A stretch of DNA of 64,000 bases from Bdellovibrionota bacterium (lineage in GTDB: Bacteria > Bdellovibrionota > Bdellovibrionia > Bdellovibrionales > JAMPXM01), in assembly GCA_963170185.1 (NCBI GenBank), contig CAUJGS010000033.1, positions 62,001-126,000 of the forward strand, read 5' to 3'. The notes under the pieces were generated by a model. It saw nothing but the letters and a program-made list of their open reading frames with translations. It was not told where the DNA came from and did no database searches. The position numbers and the translations under genes were made by a program. Below are positions 1 through 8,752 of the stretch, piece after piece; the stretch's first letter is position 1; every line of letters starts with the position of its first letter.

Positions 1-957
1 CAAGATCGCGATTGCGCCGTCTTTTCCAAAATACGAGATCACTTCGACAGTTCCCTTTAAACGCCCAGGAACGCGGCCGATATAGGAGCCCGTCTCGGGG
101 TCGTGAACGTCTTCCCCTTCCTCTGAGATCCGAAGAATATCGCCGACTTGAATTCCAGAAAGACGGCCGGCGTTTAAATACACCCGTTCGCCTTTCACCA
201 TCGCCACTCGGCCCTCCCAAGAGAGCTTCTCAACGGCGTTTGTGATACGCGGGATGGTTGCGACAAACGCACGATTGATGACGGATTGGATGAGAATCGG
301 ATCGTCTGCTAAATCGCGATCATTTTCCGATCGTTCCGCCACGCGTGTCGTCGACTCTTCGGTTTCCGCTTCACGGTTTTCGCTTAAGATAACGCTGCCG
401 TTTCGAGTGTTGACCATGCGCACTTGCACACGGGCGTTCATGCGAGCGCGCACCTTGCGAACGAGACCAACTTCGTCGCCGACTCGACGAGCGCGTACGT
501 CGATGATTCGCCCTTCAACGATGGCCGAGATCCCCATCCCGCTTGCGATCTTGGCCATGGCTTCGAGATCGTATTCGGGGCCCTTTAGAAACGCGCTCAC
601 TTCTTTAGGGAAATCCGTGTTTGCCACGACGACGAACTCGTCTGTTCGACGTAGAAGTCTTAAAAAAGCTTCGCGAGCAACGAGGCCGGCATTTTCCGAC
701 TGAGTTGGTCCGCTTATAAAGGGCAAAACCATGATGCGTTTTCTAAGTGGCGCTTCTTTGGATTCGCGCGCCGCAAACGGCACATCACGTATTTCCGGCG
801 CGGCCGATTTTTGAATTCCAACCTGTCGATTGGCGCCGATCAAAGAGCAGCCCGTAAGCCCCCACGAGCCGAAAGCAAGCAGACCGACGACCAAAACCAC
901 CCGCACGATGTCCATGGCGTACGCTAAATTCTTACGTGAATTCATGCTTCTATTCAT
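1..957 (-). CDS. CsgG/FlgT-C-like outer-membrane lipoprotein (3' end outside window)
   Basis: Absent from the ORF track because its stop lies beyond the left edge; I translated it directly. The N-terminus has a hydrophobic run followed by a lipobox ending LTGC, so it is a predicted lipoprotein. The body begins with an RIMVLPF strand and contains SGIQVGDILRIS and DPETGSYIGRV, a pattern typical of the C-terminal domain shared by CsgG-like and FlgT-like envelope proteins. Two in-frame ATGs (957 and 945) could be the start; 957 is used here. It lies 100 bp downstream of the FlgT-like gene in the same direction and is probably co-transcribed with it and dnaE. The family assignment is by motif memory; the exact role is unknown. 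Confidence 0.75.
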   Translation of the reverse strand, partial: MNRSMNSRKNLAYAMDIVRVVLVVGLLAFGSWGLTGCSLIGANRQVGIQKSAAPEIRDVPFAARESKEAPLRKRIMVLPFISGPTQSENAGLVAREAFLRLLRRTDEFVVVANTDFPKEVSAFLKGPEYDLEAMAKIASGMGISAIVEGRIIDVRARRVGDEVGLVRKVRARMNARVQVRMVNTRNGSVILSENREAETEESTTRVAERSENDRDLADDPILIQSVINRAFVATIPRITNAVEKLSWEGRVAMVKGERVYLNAGRLSGIQVGDILRISEEGEDVHDPETGSYIGRVPGRLKGTVEVISYFGKDGAIAIL

Positions 958-1058
958 GTCTCTTGTCATGTCTCATAGTTTACATGAAAGCCTGCGCGAT
1001 AAGATGAATCCGTGGTCTAGGTCTCGACCAACGGCGCGCCCACTAAAAACAGAATCGA

Positions 1059-2294
1059 TTAAACGCCCTTAGGTTTAACTTCCAGGGTAAACGGCGTGCT
1101 GAGTCCGTCCGCTCCGGCTTCTTGCACGAATTTTTCGTGGAAGGTCGAAAGCTCGAGACTTTTTAGTTTCTCACGGAAGTCTTCTGGCGAAGCGGCATAG
1201 TCGATTTCATACGTCACCTGCCCTGGCTCGAACAGACGCTCGCGAATCGCTTTAATGTCTCGCATCGCCTTAGATTTCAAGAGCTGCGTTCGAAATTCTC
1301 CTAATTGCTTAGGAGTGAGATTGCCTTTTACCGCGAGCTTCAACGTCGTCGCTGCCAATGTGCCACGTGTCCAGGCTTCAAAGACCTGGGTTGAAAGATC
1401 GCGGGCGAGATCACCAGATTCTTTTTCAAGTTTCTTTTTCACGACGATCGCGGCAGGTCCCGAATCTGTTTCCAACGTGCGGCTGATCTCCGCAACCGTG
1501 CGGCCGCCTTGTACGGGAATGACCTCGAGCTTGACTTGAATCTGCCAGGCGCCCGGCAGCTCTCGCGAGTCTTTGACGCGAACATCGCCACGGACGACCA
1601 TCGAAATTCCCAAGTAGTCCCCGATCATTTTCAAATCTTGGCTGGAAGCTCGGTCGACTCGAAATGGTTGCGGCAGTTGGTTAGAAACCGTGCCTTCCAG
1701 AGGTAGAAGAAGATGAAAGCCCTGTTTCATCAATTCCCGGTGAAGCTGATTTTCCAATGCTCGAGACCACTCGACCAAGGGTTTTCTGACTTCGTCCTGC
1801 GAGTCGCCCATCCACCAGCGGTAACTGACAGCTTTCATGCGATCCGTGAACGTGATCATCGGCATCACTGTCACCGGCGTATCGGCATCCGAAAGAAGTC
1901 CGGTGTCGATGACCATTTTTCTCAAACTGCCAACGGAGAGCTTGAGGTCGACTTTCATTTTCCAGGTGCCGTCTGGCTGTTTTTGGATGTCTCCAGGCTG
2001 AACAAACGGGATGAATTTCGCTGCCTCGCGTACGATACGGTTTTCCACCATCGTGCGATTCTTCTGATAGCGTTTTTCACCGATGATTTCGATGACCTGA
2101 CTGCGAGCAACTCCGCTGATGAGCTTTCCCTGAATCTCTCGTTGTGCCTCGACCTGCGACGTCGCTTTCGAACTTCCTTCCTCGGTGATTGGAAGCAGTT
2201 CGTCTTCAAAGCCCTGGGCAAAGGAATTTGAGGAAATGAGTCCTGAGATGACGACCAGGAAAGTGAAAATTGTCGCAAAGAAATTATGTTTCAC
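1059..2294 (-). CDS. Exported FlgT-like protein
   Basis: 411 residues with a Sec signal peptide (hydrophobic core followed by SNSFAQG). After it comes an SQVEAQREIQGKLISGVARS segment and a repeated alpha/beta pattern with a MVVRGDVRV strand, which recalls the N-terminal and middle domains of FlgT-type flagellar/envelope assembly proteins. It starts 2 bp after the dnaE stop and the next gene downstream is a CsgG/FlgT-C-like lipoprotein, so two halves of a FlgT-like architecture appear as neighbouring genes. No catalytic motif is seen. The periplasmic location is well supported; the FlgT relationship is an inference from pattern, not a search. Confidence 0.6.
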   Translation of the reverse strand: MKHNFFATIFTFLVVISGLISSNSFAQGFEDELLPITEEGSSKATSQVEAQREIQGKLISGVARSQVIEIIGEKRYQKNRTMVENRIVREAAKFIPFVQPGDIQKQPDGTWKMKVDLKLSVGSLRKMVIDTGLLSDADTPVTVMPMITFTDRMKAVSYRWWMGDSQDEVRKPLVEWSRALENQLHRELMKQGFHLLLPLEGTVSNQLPQPFRVDRASSQDLKMIGDYLGISMVVRGDVRVKDSRELPGAWQIQVKLEVIPVQGGRTVAEISRTLETDSGPAAIVVKKKLEKESGDLARDLSTQVFEAWTRGTLAATTLKLAVKGNLTPKQLGEFRTQLLKSKAMRDIKAIRERLFEPGQVTYEIDYAASPEDFREKLKSLELSTFHEKFVQEAGADGLSTPFTLEVKPKGV

Positions 2295-2296
2295 GC

Positions 2297-5200
2297 TTAG
2301 CCTCTGATTTCGACAAAGTCCGTTTGTCCAAAGAGTCCATGTAGGTCTTCAAAGAACGCATTGGTCACTTGAATCCCTTTTGGTTCCTCGACTTCCATTG
2401 TGATCATCTTCTTGAGGATTGTCGACTCTCTCGAGTCGGATTTTTCCGCCGAATCGTCCGTTTCTACTTCAACTTCCATCTGAAGTTCGACGCCGGTTTT
2501 TCCTGGAAATCTCGCCATGAGTGTTTTTAAGTCCTCAAGCTTCTCTTGCATCGAGTGATCAATTCGAATCGTCATGGACTTTGATTTACCCATGACTTCT
2601 TCCAGCGGAGCCACTCGATCCACCATGATTTTATGTGAGTCGTTTTCCTTTTTCAAATTTCCACCCACAAGGAGTGGCTGATCGCTCTTGAGTGCGATCT
2701 CCCCTTTGGCATAGGCCTCAGGAAACACGATCAGTTCCACCTGTCCGGTGAGATCTTCCAGCGAAGCAAACGCCATGCGTGCCCCTTTTTTGCTTATGAT
2801 CTCGCGAAACGATGTCACAAGCCCGGCAATGACAACACGTTTGTCAGCGGCCTCGCCTCCAAGTTTTCCGATGTCGCAACTGACCCAGATCTTAAATAGC
2901 TTATCGAGGCCCGCAAGCGGGTGATCGCTGAGATAAAACCCGAGGACCTCTTTTTCGTACTGAAGTTTCAAAGCGCGAGGCCATGGCTTGCGCGCATCGA
3001 GTACGATCTTCTCGACACCATCACCACCGGCATCATCCAACATGGCAAACAAGGAGCCTTGCCCGATCTCGCGATCGCGCCGTGCGTTCTCCGCCCGCTT
3101 AAAGAAGAGCTCATAGCCTTCCATCAACTGAGCTTGATGATAACCAAAGCCCTCAAAGGCGCCGGCTTTGATCAGACACTCGACGACCTTCTTGTTGATC
3201 TTTTTGATGTCGACGGTTTCAAAGAATTGCTCCAGCGACTCGAACTTCCCGCCGATTGTGTTTCTGGCGTCGACAATCGCTTGGACAGCGCCTTCGCCGA
3301 CGCCCTTGATCGCTCCCAAGGAAAAGAAAATCGTGTCGCCTTTCACAGAGAATTTGTATTCCGAGTGATTGATGTGCGGCGGTTTAACTTCAATTCCACG
3401 GGACTGGGCGTTTTTCACGTAGCGAACGATGTTGTCGGTGTTCGACATCTCGGTCGAAAGCAAGGCGGCATAGAACTCGACAGGGTAATAGCGTTTAAGC
3501 CAAGCCGTCTGCGCACTGACGACACAGTAGGCGGCCGCATGCGATTTGTTAAATCCGTAGTTGGCGAATTTCGCCATCAATTCGAACAATTCATCGGCCT
3601 TGGACTTATCAAAACCATTCTTCGCCGCACCGGCCATGAAGCGTTCTTTTTGGCTGGCCATCTCGGCGGCGATTTTTTTACCCATCGCCCGACGAAGCAT
3701 GTCGGCTTCGCCAAGCGTGTAGCTCGCGATTCGGGAGGCGATCGCCATAACCTGTTCCTGGTAGACGATAATCCCGTAGGTTTCTTTTAAGATCGGCTCA
3801 AGTTCCGGGAAGAGGTATTCGACCTCTTCCTCGCCATGCATCTTGCGCGTGTAGTCCGGGATCATATCCATCGGACCGGGACGATAAAGAGCGTTGATCG
3901 CCGTGATATCTTCAAAGCACTTGGGCTTAATCGACTTCACCGCGTTCGTGATGCCCTCACCTTCGAACTGGAACACCCCTAGGAGATCACCCTTCGACAT
4001 GAGTTCGTAAATGCCATGATCATGAATCGGAATCTCGCTTGCGGCGACAGTCCTTCCGCGGTTTTCCCGAATCAAGTCGAGGGCATTTTTGATGTGCGTG
4101 AGAGTTTTTAGACCGAGGAAGTCAAACTTGATAAGACCGATTTTTTCGGCCCATTTCATGTCGTACTGAACAACCCGTTCGTCCGCAGCTCCCCGATACA
4201 TCGGCGCATAGCTAACAAGTGGCGCGTCACCAATGACAACCCCGGCTGCGTGAATACCGGCGTTTCTAACAAGCCCTTCGATTTTTTTCGCAAGCTCAAT
4301 GAGATTCGCGATCTGCGGGTTTTGCTCGATCTGTTCACGAATTCGCGGCTCTTCTTCGATCGCCTCATCGATAGTGATTCCAAGCTTTTCTGGAATGAGC
4401 TTTGAGATCACATCAACTTCGGCAAACGTCATTCCAAGCACACGCCCGACGTCTTTGATCGCGGCACGGGTTTGAAGCTTTCCGTAAGTGATGATCTGCG
4501 AGACGTTTTGATCGCCATACTTCTGGGTCACATACTGAATGACTTCCTGGCGACGATCTTGGCAGAAGTCGATGTCGAAGTCCGGCATCGAAATACGCTC
4601 GGGATTCAGAAATCGCTCAAAGAGAAGCGAATACGGCATCGGATCAAGGTCCGTGATACGAAGGCAATACGCGACAAGCGAGCCCGCTCCGGAGCCCCGT
4701 CCTGGTCCGACTGGAATTCCGTTTTTCTTAGCCCAATTGATGAAGTCTTGGACGATCAAGAAGTAGGAGGTAAAGCCCATCTTTTCGATGACGCCAAGCT
4801 CGTACTCCACCCGCTTTTTGTACTCAGGTTTCTTTTCCTCGGGAACAGGTGAACCCACCTGCTCGGCCTCCGAGAACCGCTCGGTGAGGCCGGTTTCCGT
4901 CATCTCTTGGATCAGGGTTTGCGGCGATTTTCCGTCGTCACTCGTGAAATACGGAAGATGGTAAATCATCTTGCCGGCATCATCTTTGAGTTTGAATTTC
5001 ACATCACAGCGGCTGGCGACTTCGAGTGTTCTTTCGCAGGCCTCAGGGAAATCCTTAAACAGGGTTTTCATCTCCCCTGGAGATTTGAAATAGAACTGAT
5101 CACTGCCCAGGCGATAGCGGCTCTCGTCGTGAAGAGTCTTGTTGGAACCAATGCAGATCAAAACCTCTTGTCCGATTTGATCGGCCTGATCGAGGTAGTG

Positions 5201-5824
5201 GACATTGTTTGCCGCAACTAGCGGAACACCAGTGATTTTCGAAGCTTCCGCTAAAAACGGAACCAACTCGTTCCACTCTGGCGTGCCGGTGCGATTGATC
5301 TCGAGATACAAGCGATCATCGAAGATCTCTTTCATCTCGCGAATTTTGTCCAACGCCGCCTCTGGACCAAAGCGAGAGAAGGCGTAACCAGGCTCGCCCA
5401 TCGATCCGCCGGTCAGTGCGATCAGGTGTTCGCTATACTCCTTGATCACTTCCCAATCGAGGCGAGGCTTGTAGTAAAAGCCCTCTTGATACCCAATCGA
5501 CGAGAGTTTGCAGAGATTCTGATAGCCTTGAAAGTTTTGAGCGAGAAGAACGATCCGTCGGTTCGGCATCTGCGAAGCTTCGCGATCCTCACCCTTTACG
5601 TGTCGGCTCTTCGGAGCGATGTAGGCATCAAGCCCAATGATGGGCTTGAGATCGAAATCTTTCGCGGTGAAATAAAACTCGGCCGCACCAAACAAGTTCC
5701 CACTATCGGTCAACGCGACAGCCGGCATCTCGAGTTTTTTCGCTCGATCACAGAGCTTTTTAACTCGAATCGTCGACTCCAAAAGGGAGTACTGGGAATG
5801 GACGTGAAGGTGCACAAAGGACAT
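2297..5824 (-). CDS. dnaE: DNA polymerase III alpha subunit
   Basis: 1175 residues, the usual DnaE size. The N-terminal PHP domain opens with FVHLHVHSQYSLLES. The polymerase core carries GPGRGSGAGSL (about 373–383) and the metal-binding PDFDIDF motif (414–420), followed by a helix-hairpin-helix region and a C-terminal OB fold (near FREIISKKGARMAF). It is the replicative polymerase subunit that extends DNA from dNTPs within the holoenzyme. First gene of a minus-strand run with two envelope genes. No Shine-Dalgarno is visible before the ATG, and a promoter-like pair sits so close upstream that the mRNA may be leaderless. Confidence 0.97.
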   Translation of the reverse strand: MSFVHLHVHSQYSLLESTIRVKKLCDRAKKLEMPAVALTDSGNLFGAAEFYFTAKDFDLKPIIGLDAYIAPKSRHVKGEDREASQMPNRRIVLLAQNFQGYQNLCKLSSIGYQEGFYYKPRLDWEVIKEYSEHLIALTGGSMGEPGYAFSRFGPEAALDKIREMKEIFDDRLYLEINRTGTPEWNELVPFLAEASKITGVPLVAANNVHYLDQADQIGQEVLICIGSNKTLHDESRYRLGSDQFYFKSPGEMKTLFKDFPEACERTLEVASRCDVKFKLKDDAGKMIYHLPYFTSDDGKSPQTLIQEMTETGLTERFSEAEQVGSPVPEEKKPEYKKRVEYELGVIEKMGFTSYFLIVQDFINWAKKNGIPVGPGRGSGAGSLVAYCLRITDLDPMPYSLLFERFLNPERISMPDFDIDFCQDRRQEVIQYVTQKYGDQNVSQIITYGKLQTRAAIKDVGRVLGMTFAEVDVISKLIPEKLGITIDEAIEEEPRIREQIEQNPQIANLIELAKKIEGLVRNAGIHAAGVVIGDAPLVSYAPMYRGAADERVVQYDMKWAEKIGLIKFDFLGLKTLTHIKNALDLIRENRGRTVAASEIPIHDHGIYELMSKGDLLGVFQFEGEGITNAVKSIKPKCFEDITAINALYRPGPMDMIPDYTRKMHGEEEVEYLFPELEPILKETYGIIVYQEQVMAIASRIASYTLGEADMLRRAMGKKIAAEMASQKERFMAGAAKNGFDKSKADELFELMAKFANYGFNKSHAAAYCVVSAQTAWLKRYYPVEFYAALLSTEMSNTDNIVRYVKNAQSRGIEVKPPHINHSEYKFSVKGDTIFFSLGAIKGVGEGAVQAIVDARNTIGGKFESLEQFFETVDIKKINKKVVECLIKAGAFEGFGYHQAQLMEGYELFFKRAENARRDREIGQGSLFAMLDDAGGDGVEKIVLDARKPWPRALKLQYEKEVLGFYLSDHPLAGLDKLFKIWVSCDIGKLGGEAADKRVVIAGLVTSFREIISKKGARMAFASLEDLTGQVELIVFPEAYAKGEIALKSDQPLLVGGNLKKENDSHKIMVDRVAPLEEVMGKSKSMTIRIDHSMQEKLEDLKTLMARFPGKTGVELQMEVEVETDDSAEKSDSRESTILKKMITMEVEEPKGIQVTNAFFEDLHGLFGQTDFVEIRG

Positions 5825-5832
5825 GGGTGAAA

Positions 5833-5861
5833 TCTATAACAGGAGGTCTCTTGATGTTGAA
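5833..5861 (-). promoter_or_regulatory. Putative sigma-70-type promoter of dnaE
   Basis: On the minus strand TTCAAC (5856–5861) and TATAGA (5833–5838) are separated by exactly 17 bases. Only 8 bases lie between the -10 box and the dnaE ATG, which would put transcription start at or within a base or two of the start codon. Motif match only. Confidence 0.4.
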
Positions 5862-6162
5862 TCCTTGTTGCAGAAATCGGAATTCAAGTCTCGCTGCATC
5901 CGCCGTGCGTTAAGAGCCTGATTTCATGGTGCTTCACGCATTGCGAAAAACTCTTCCGACAGCCCTCAGCCGACGCCTCAAAGAAACCCACAGAAACTGC
6001 CCGCAGATTAATCAACAGGTTAGCGATTAGACTCCTTATTAGATTCCTCCAGAAATCATACCACCTGTCCATTCACCGCGACCAACCGGCACTCTGGTCC
6101 TGTTCTATCGGACCGACTTGAATTCAAGCAACCTTCCCGCATCCTAGAAACATTCAAAAAAA
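5862..6162. other. Gene-free divergent intergenic region
   Basis: Part of the roughly 370 bp between dnaE and the next plus-strand gene. A 62-codon minus ORF (5884–6072) is present but has no Shine-Dalgarno, no recognisable motif and no neighbour logic, so I treat the stretch as noncoding. Nothing else is recognised. Confidence 0.5.
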
Positions 6163-6180
6163 CCCTCGCCTTGAAGAGGG
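6163..6180 (+). promoter_or_regulatory. Small hairpin covering a purine-rich ribosome-binding region
   Basis: CCCTC (6163–6167) pairs with GAGGG (6176–6180) across an 8-base loop; the right arm is part of the GAGGGAG run upstream of the ATG at 6196. It could limit ribosome access. Only 5 bp of stem, and the purine run is rather far (about 13 bases) from the ATG. Confidence 0.25.
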
Positions 6181-6195
6181 AGAAAGATATCGATC

Positions 6196-6684
6196 ATGAA
6201 GACATCGTTCATCGTCACTCTGCTTGCAGGATTGTTTCTCACGACTCACGCGCATGCCGACCAATGTGCTTGGATCGAAAACGGCGACAAATATGTCGTG
6301 AAGTCGGCAAAGAAACTTTTGAATCCCGATGCCGAGTTTGTTGAATACTGCGCACCCTGCGGCGACAAACCAAGCAAGGTTCAAAAGGTTGAAGATTCAA
6401 ATATCGAGTTCGCGAAAATGGGGGCCGATGTCTACAACGGCACGGGTGGAAAACCAGCGTATCGCGAAGTCAACGTGAACGGCCGCGGTCAGGATCTTGC
6501 CTATATCTATGTCCGCACCGGCACGCGTGTTTTCGCCAACGTCGCCATGCTCACGGGCTGCCCTGTTTCAGGCGTTCCGCCATTCCTCTACACGGCACCA
6601 GGAAAATCGCCTTCACCGGTGACAATCGAAGACCTCGAAAACGGTCGCAAACCTGCCAGCGAAACTCCGGCGAAGAAAAAATAA
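6196..6684 (+). CDS. Secreted protein of unknown function
   Basis: 162 residues with a clear signal peptide (MKTSFIVTLLAGLFLTTHAHA, probable cleavage after AHA). The mature part has five or so cysteines, including a CAPC pair, suggesting a disulfide-stabilised periplasmic or secreted fold, and a Lys-rich C-terminus (PAKKK). A purine-rich tract lies upstream and a hairpin terminator directly follows. I do not recognise the family. Confidence 0.7.
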   Translation: MKTSFIVTLLAGLFLTTHAHADQCAWIENGDKYVVKSAKKLLNPDAEFVEYCAPCGDKPSKVQKVEDSNIEFAKMGADVYNGTGGKPAYREVNVNGRGQDLAYIYVRTGTRVFANVAMLTGCPVSGVPPFLYTAPGKSPSPVTIEDLENGRKPASETPAKKK

Positions 6685-6703
6685 GGACGACATGTCTGAA
6701 AGC

Positions 6704-6740
6704 AAAAGAGCCAAGCTTGTTTAAAGCTTGGCTCTTTTTT
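6704..6740 (+). terminator. Rho-independent terminator, possibly bidirectional
   Basis: Perfect 12-bp stem AGAGCCAAGCTT / AAGCTTGGCTCT with a 5-base loop and a run of six T. A-residues precede the left arm, so it could also stop the converging minus-strand gene at 6758. Confidence 0.9.
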
Positions 6741-6757
6741 ATTGGAAAAGCGTTCGA

Positions 6758-7114
6758 CTACGGATTGCTGCTTTTCTTTTCCATCTCCATTTTTTTCATT
6801 TCGATCTTCGCTTTGCGAGCATCAAGACGCTGCATCTTTTTGTCCATATGCTCGTGACGCATAGCCATGCGGTCCTCTTTCAACCCTTCGTGACACTTCT
6901 TCATCGCGTCGTGATCTTGAGCTGCCGAGACGCATGTCTTCGCCTCTTGAAGAGCGGAAATCCGCTTGTCCATGTGGGCCAAAACTTCCTGCTTGTGTGC
7001 CTCAACTCCGCCACCTGCGGGAGCGCCACTGCTTCCCTGCGCCTGAGCGCCACTAGCCATCAATAAAATGAGCGATGTTGTAACCGATGCGAGAACTCTC
7101 GAAGAAACGAGCAT
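6758..7114 (-). CDS. Small periplasmic Lys/Met-rich protein
   Basis: The ORF track starts at 7156, but the ATG at 7114 has an AGGAG 8 bases upstream and begins a proper signal peptide (MLVSSRVLASVTTSLILLMA, then SGAQAQG), so I use it (118 residues). The mature protein is a charged helix with a Cys pair (KTC...KKC) and a C-terminus rich in Met, Lys and Glu. It resembles small helical periplasmic proteins in general, but no family is recognised. Follows guaA by about 45 bp on the same strand and may be the last gene of that operon. Confidence 0.7.
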   Translation of the reverse strand: MLVSSRVLASVTTSLILLMASGAQAQGSSGAPAGGGVEAHKQEVLAHMDKRISALQEAKTCVSAAQDHDAMKKCHEGLKEDRMAMRHEHMDKKMQRLDARKAKIEMKKMEMEKKSSNP

Positions 7115-7159
7115 GTTTTTACTCCTGGTAGTCGCCCCCAACCTTGGGGACGACATGGT

Positions 7160-8740
7160 TTATTCCCATTCTATCGTTCCAGGAGGTTTCGACGTCACGT
7201 CGTAAACCACACGATTTACACCTTTGACCTGGTTCGTGATGCGGTTTGAAACCTCGCGCAAAAACGCGAACTCAAACGGATACCAATCGGCCGTCATGCC
7301 GTCTAGCGACGTCACAGCCCTTAGCGCCAATACGCGGTCGTATGTGCGCGCGTCCCCTTGTACGCCGACTGTTCTGACCGGCAAAAGCACACAAAATGCC
7401 TGCCAGATCTTGTCATAGAGTCCAGCTTCACGAAGTGCCGAAATAAAAATATGATCCGCTTCCTTGATGATCGAGAGCTTCTCTCTTGTCACATCTCCCA
7501 TACAGCGAATCGCCAATCCTGGACCAGGGAATGGGTGGCGTCCCAAGATATCCTGCGGGAGATCGAGCTCGCGCCCGATCTGACGAACTTCGTCTTTAAA
7601 GAGCTCGCGAAGCGGCTCAACAAGCCTCATGTTCATTTTCTCAGGCAAGCCACCTACATTGTGATGGGACTTGATCGTGACACTTGCTCCTCGTGGCGAA
7701 ACGCTTTCGATGACGTCGGGATACAGCGTCCCCTGAGCCAACCATTCGTAGTGTTCACCTTTGGTTTTAGCCGCTTCCATAAAGACGTCGATAAAAACTT
7801 TGCCGATCGCTTTACGTTTAGCTTCCGGCTCTTCTAAGCCAGCCAAGGCCGAAAGAAACTCTTCTTCCGCATCGACGCCCGTCACATTAAGACCGATGAG
7901 GCGATACTGTCTTAAGACATCTTCGTATTCATTTTTACGAAGCAGACCGTTGTTCACAAACACGCAGTGAACACGCGAAGGTTCTAAAGCTTTCGTAAGA
8001 AGCGCCGCCACGACCGAAGAATCCACGCCTCCAGAAAGTCCGCATAAAACCTTGTCAGTCGGTCCGACGCGCTCTCGAATCCCTTGAATCAGATGTTCGA
8101 CAATAGAATGCGAACTCCAAGTCGGAGTCGCCTCACACATCACCGACGCAAACTCCTTTAGGATATCGGTCCCATGGTCTGTGTGCGCGACTTCCGGATG
8201 AAACTGCACAGCCCAGACTCGCGGCCCACGCATGGCGGCGGCATGTTTTGAATCACTCATGCCGACGATCTTAAACCCTGGTGGCGGCACTCTCACGACA
8301 TCGCCGTGACTCATCCACACACGCTGCGAAAGTGGAATCCGGGGTGCAAAAGGTTCGCTCCAAGAAACATAGTTATGCCCGTATTCACGGCTCGAAGCCG
8401 CTTCGACTTTTCCACCAAGCTCTTGTGCGATCAACTGCATGCCGTAACAGATTCCCAACAGAGGCGCGATCTCATTAAGAGCCCGAACGTCGGCTTTGGG
8501 ACTTCCATCTTCGTGAACCGATGATGGCCCGCCCGACAAGATAATGCCCTTTGGCTTTCGGCGGCGAATCTCTTCTACCGGAGTATTAAACGGCAAGAGC
8601 TCGGAATAGTAATTGAGTTCCCGTAACCGACGAGCGATCAGCTGCGTGAGCTGACTTCCGAAATCGAGAACAACAAAACCGCCTTCGATGGTTTGATTCC
8701 AACCCGACTTTGATTGATCATGCTGTGATCCAGTTGCCAT
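7160..8740 (-). CDS. guaA: GMP synthase (glutamine-hydrolysing)
   Basis: 526 residues. The class I glutamine amidotransferase domain has the nucleophile in GICYG (Cys98) and the FHPE motif (His181, Glu183). The ATP pyrophosphatase domain carries the PP-loop LSGGVDSS (about 235), and the C-terminal dimerisation domain ends with the usual KPPGTIEWE. It converts XMP, ATP and glutamine to GMP. AGGAG sits 9 bases before the ATG. It starts 12 bp after guaB, so IMP to XMP to GMP is encoded as one unit. Confidence 0.97.
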   Translation of the reverse strand: MATGSQHDQSKSGWNQTIEGGFVVLDFGSQLTQLIARRLRELNYYSELLPFNTPVEEIRRRKPKGIILSGGPSSVHEDGSPKADVRALNEIAPLLGICYGMQLIAQELGGKVEAASSREYGHNYVSWSEPFAPRIPLSQRVWMSHGDVVRVPPPGFKIVGMSDSKHAAAMRGPRVWAVQFHPEVAHTDHGTDILKEFASVMCEATPTWSSHSIVEHLIQGIRERVGPTDKVLCGLSGGVDSSVVAALLTKALEPSRVHCVFVNNGLLRKNEYEDVLRQYRLIGLNVTGVDAEEEFLSALAGLEEPEAKRKAIGKVFIDVFMEAAKTKGEHYEWLAQGTLYPDVIESVSPRGASVTIKSHHNVGGLPEKMNMRLVEPLRELFKDEVRQIGRELDLPQDILGRHPFPGPGLAIRCMGDVTREKLSIIKEADHIFISALREAGLYDKIWQAFCVLLPVRTVGVQGDARTYDRVLALRAVTSLDGMTADWYPFEFAFLREVSNRITNQVKGVNRVVYDVTSKPPGTIEWE

Positions 8741-8752
8741 GTGCTTGAGCTC

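Noticed and set aside
12-1072. Plus-strand ORFs 12–245, 242–703 and 830–1072
   Set aside because: They are shadows of the minus-strand CsgG-like lipoprotein, which reads open from 957 to the window edge with a lipobox and family motifs.
2921-3790. 289-codon plus ORF inside dnaE
   Set aside because: Antisense frame fully within a confidently identified gene; no signal peptide or domain.
5884-6072. 62-codon minus ORF upstream of dnaE
   Set aside because: No ribosome-binding site, no motif and atypical composition; treated as noncoding.
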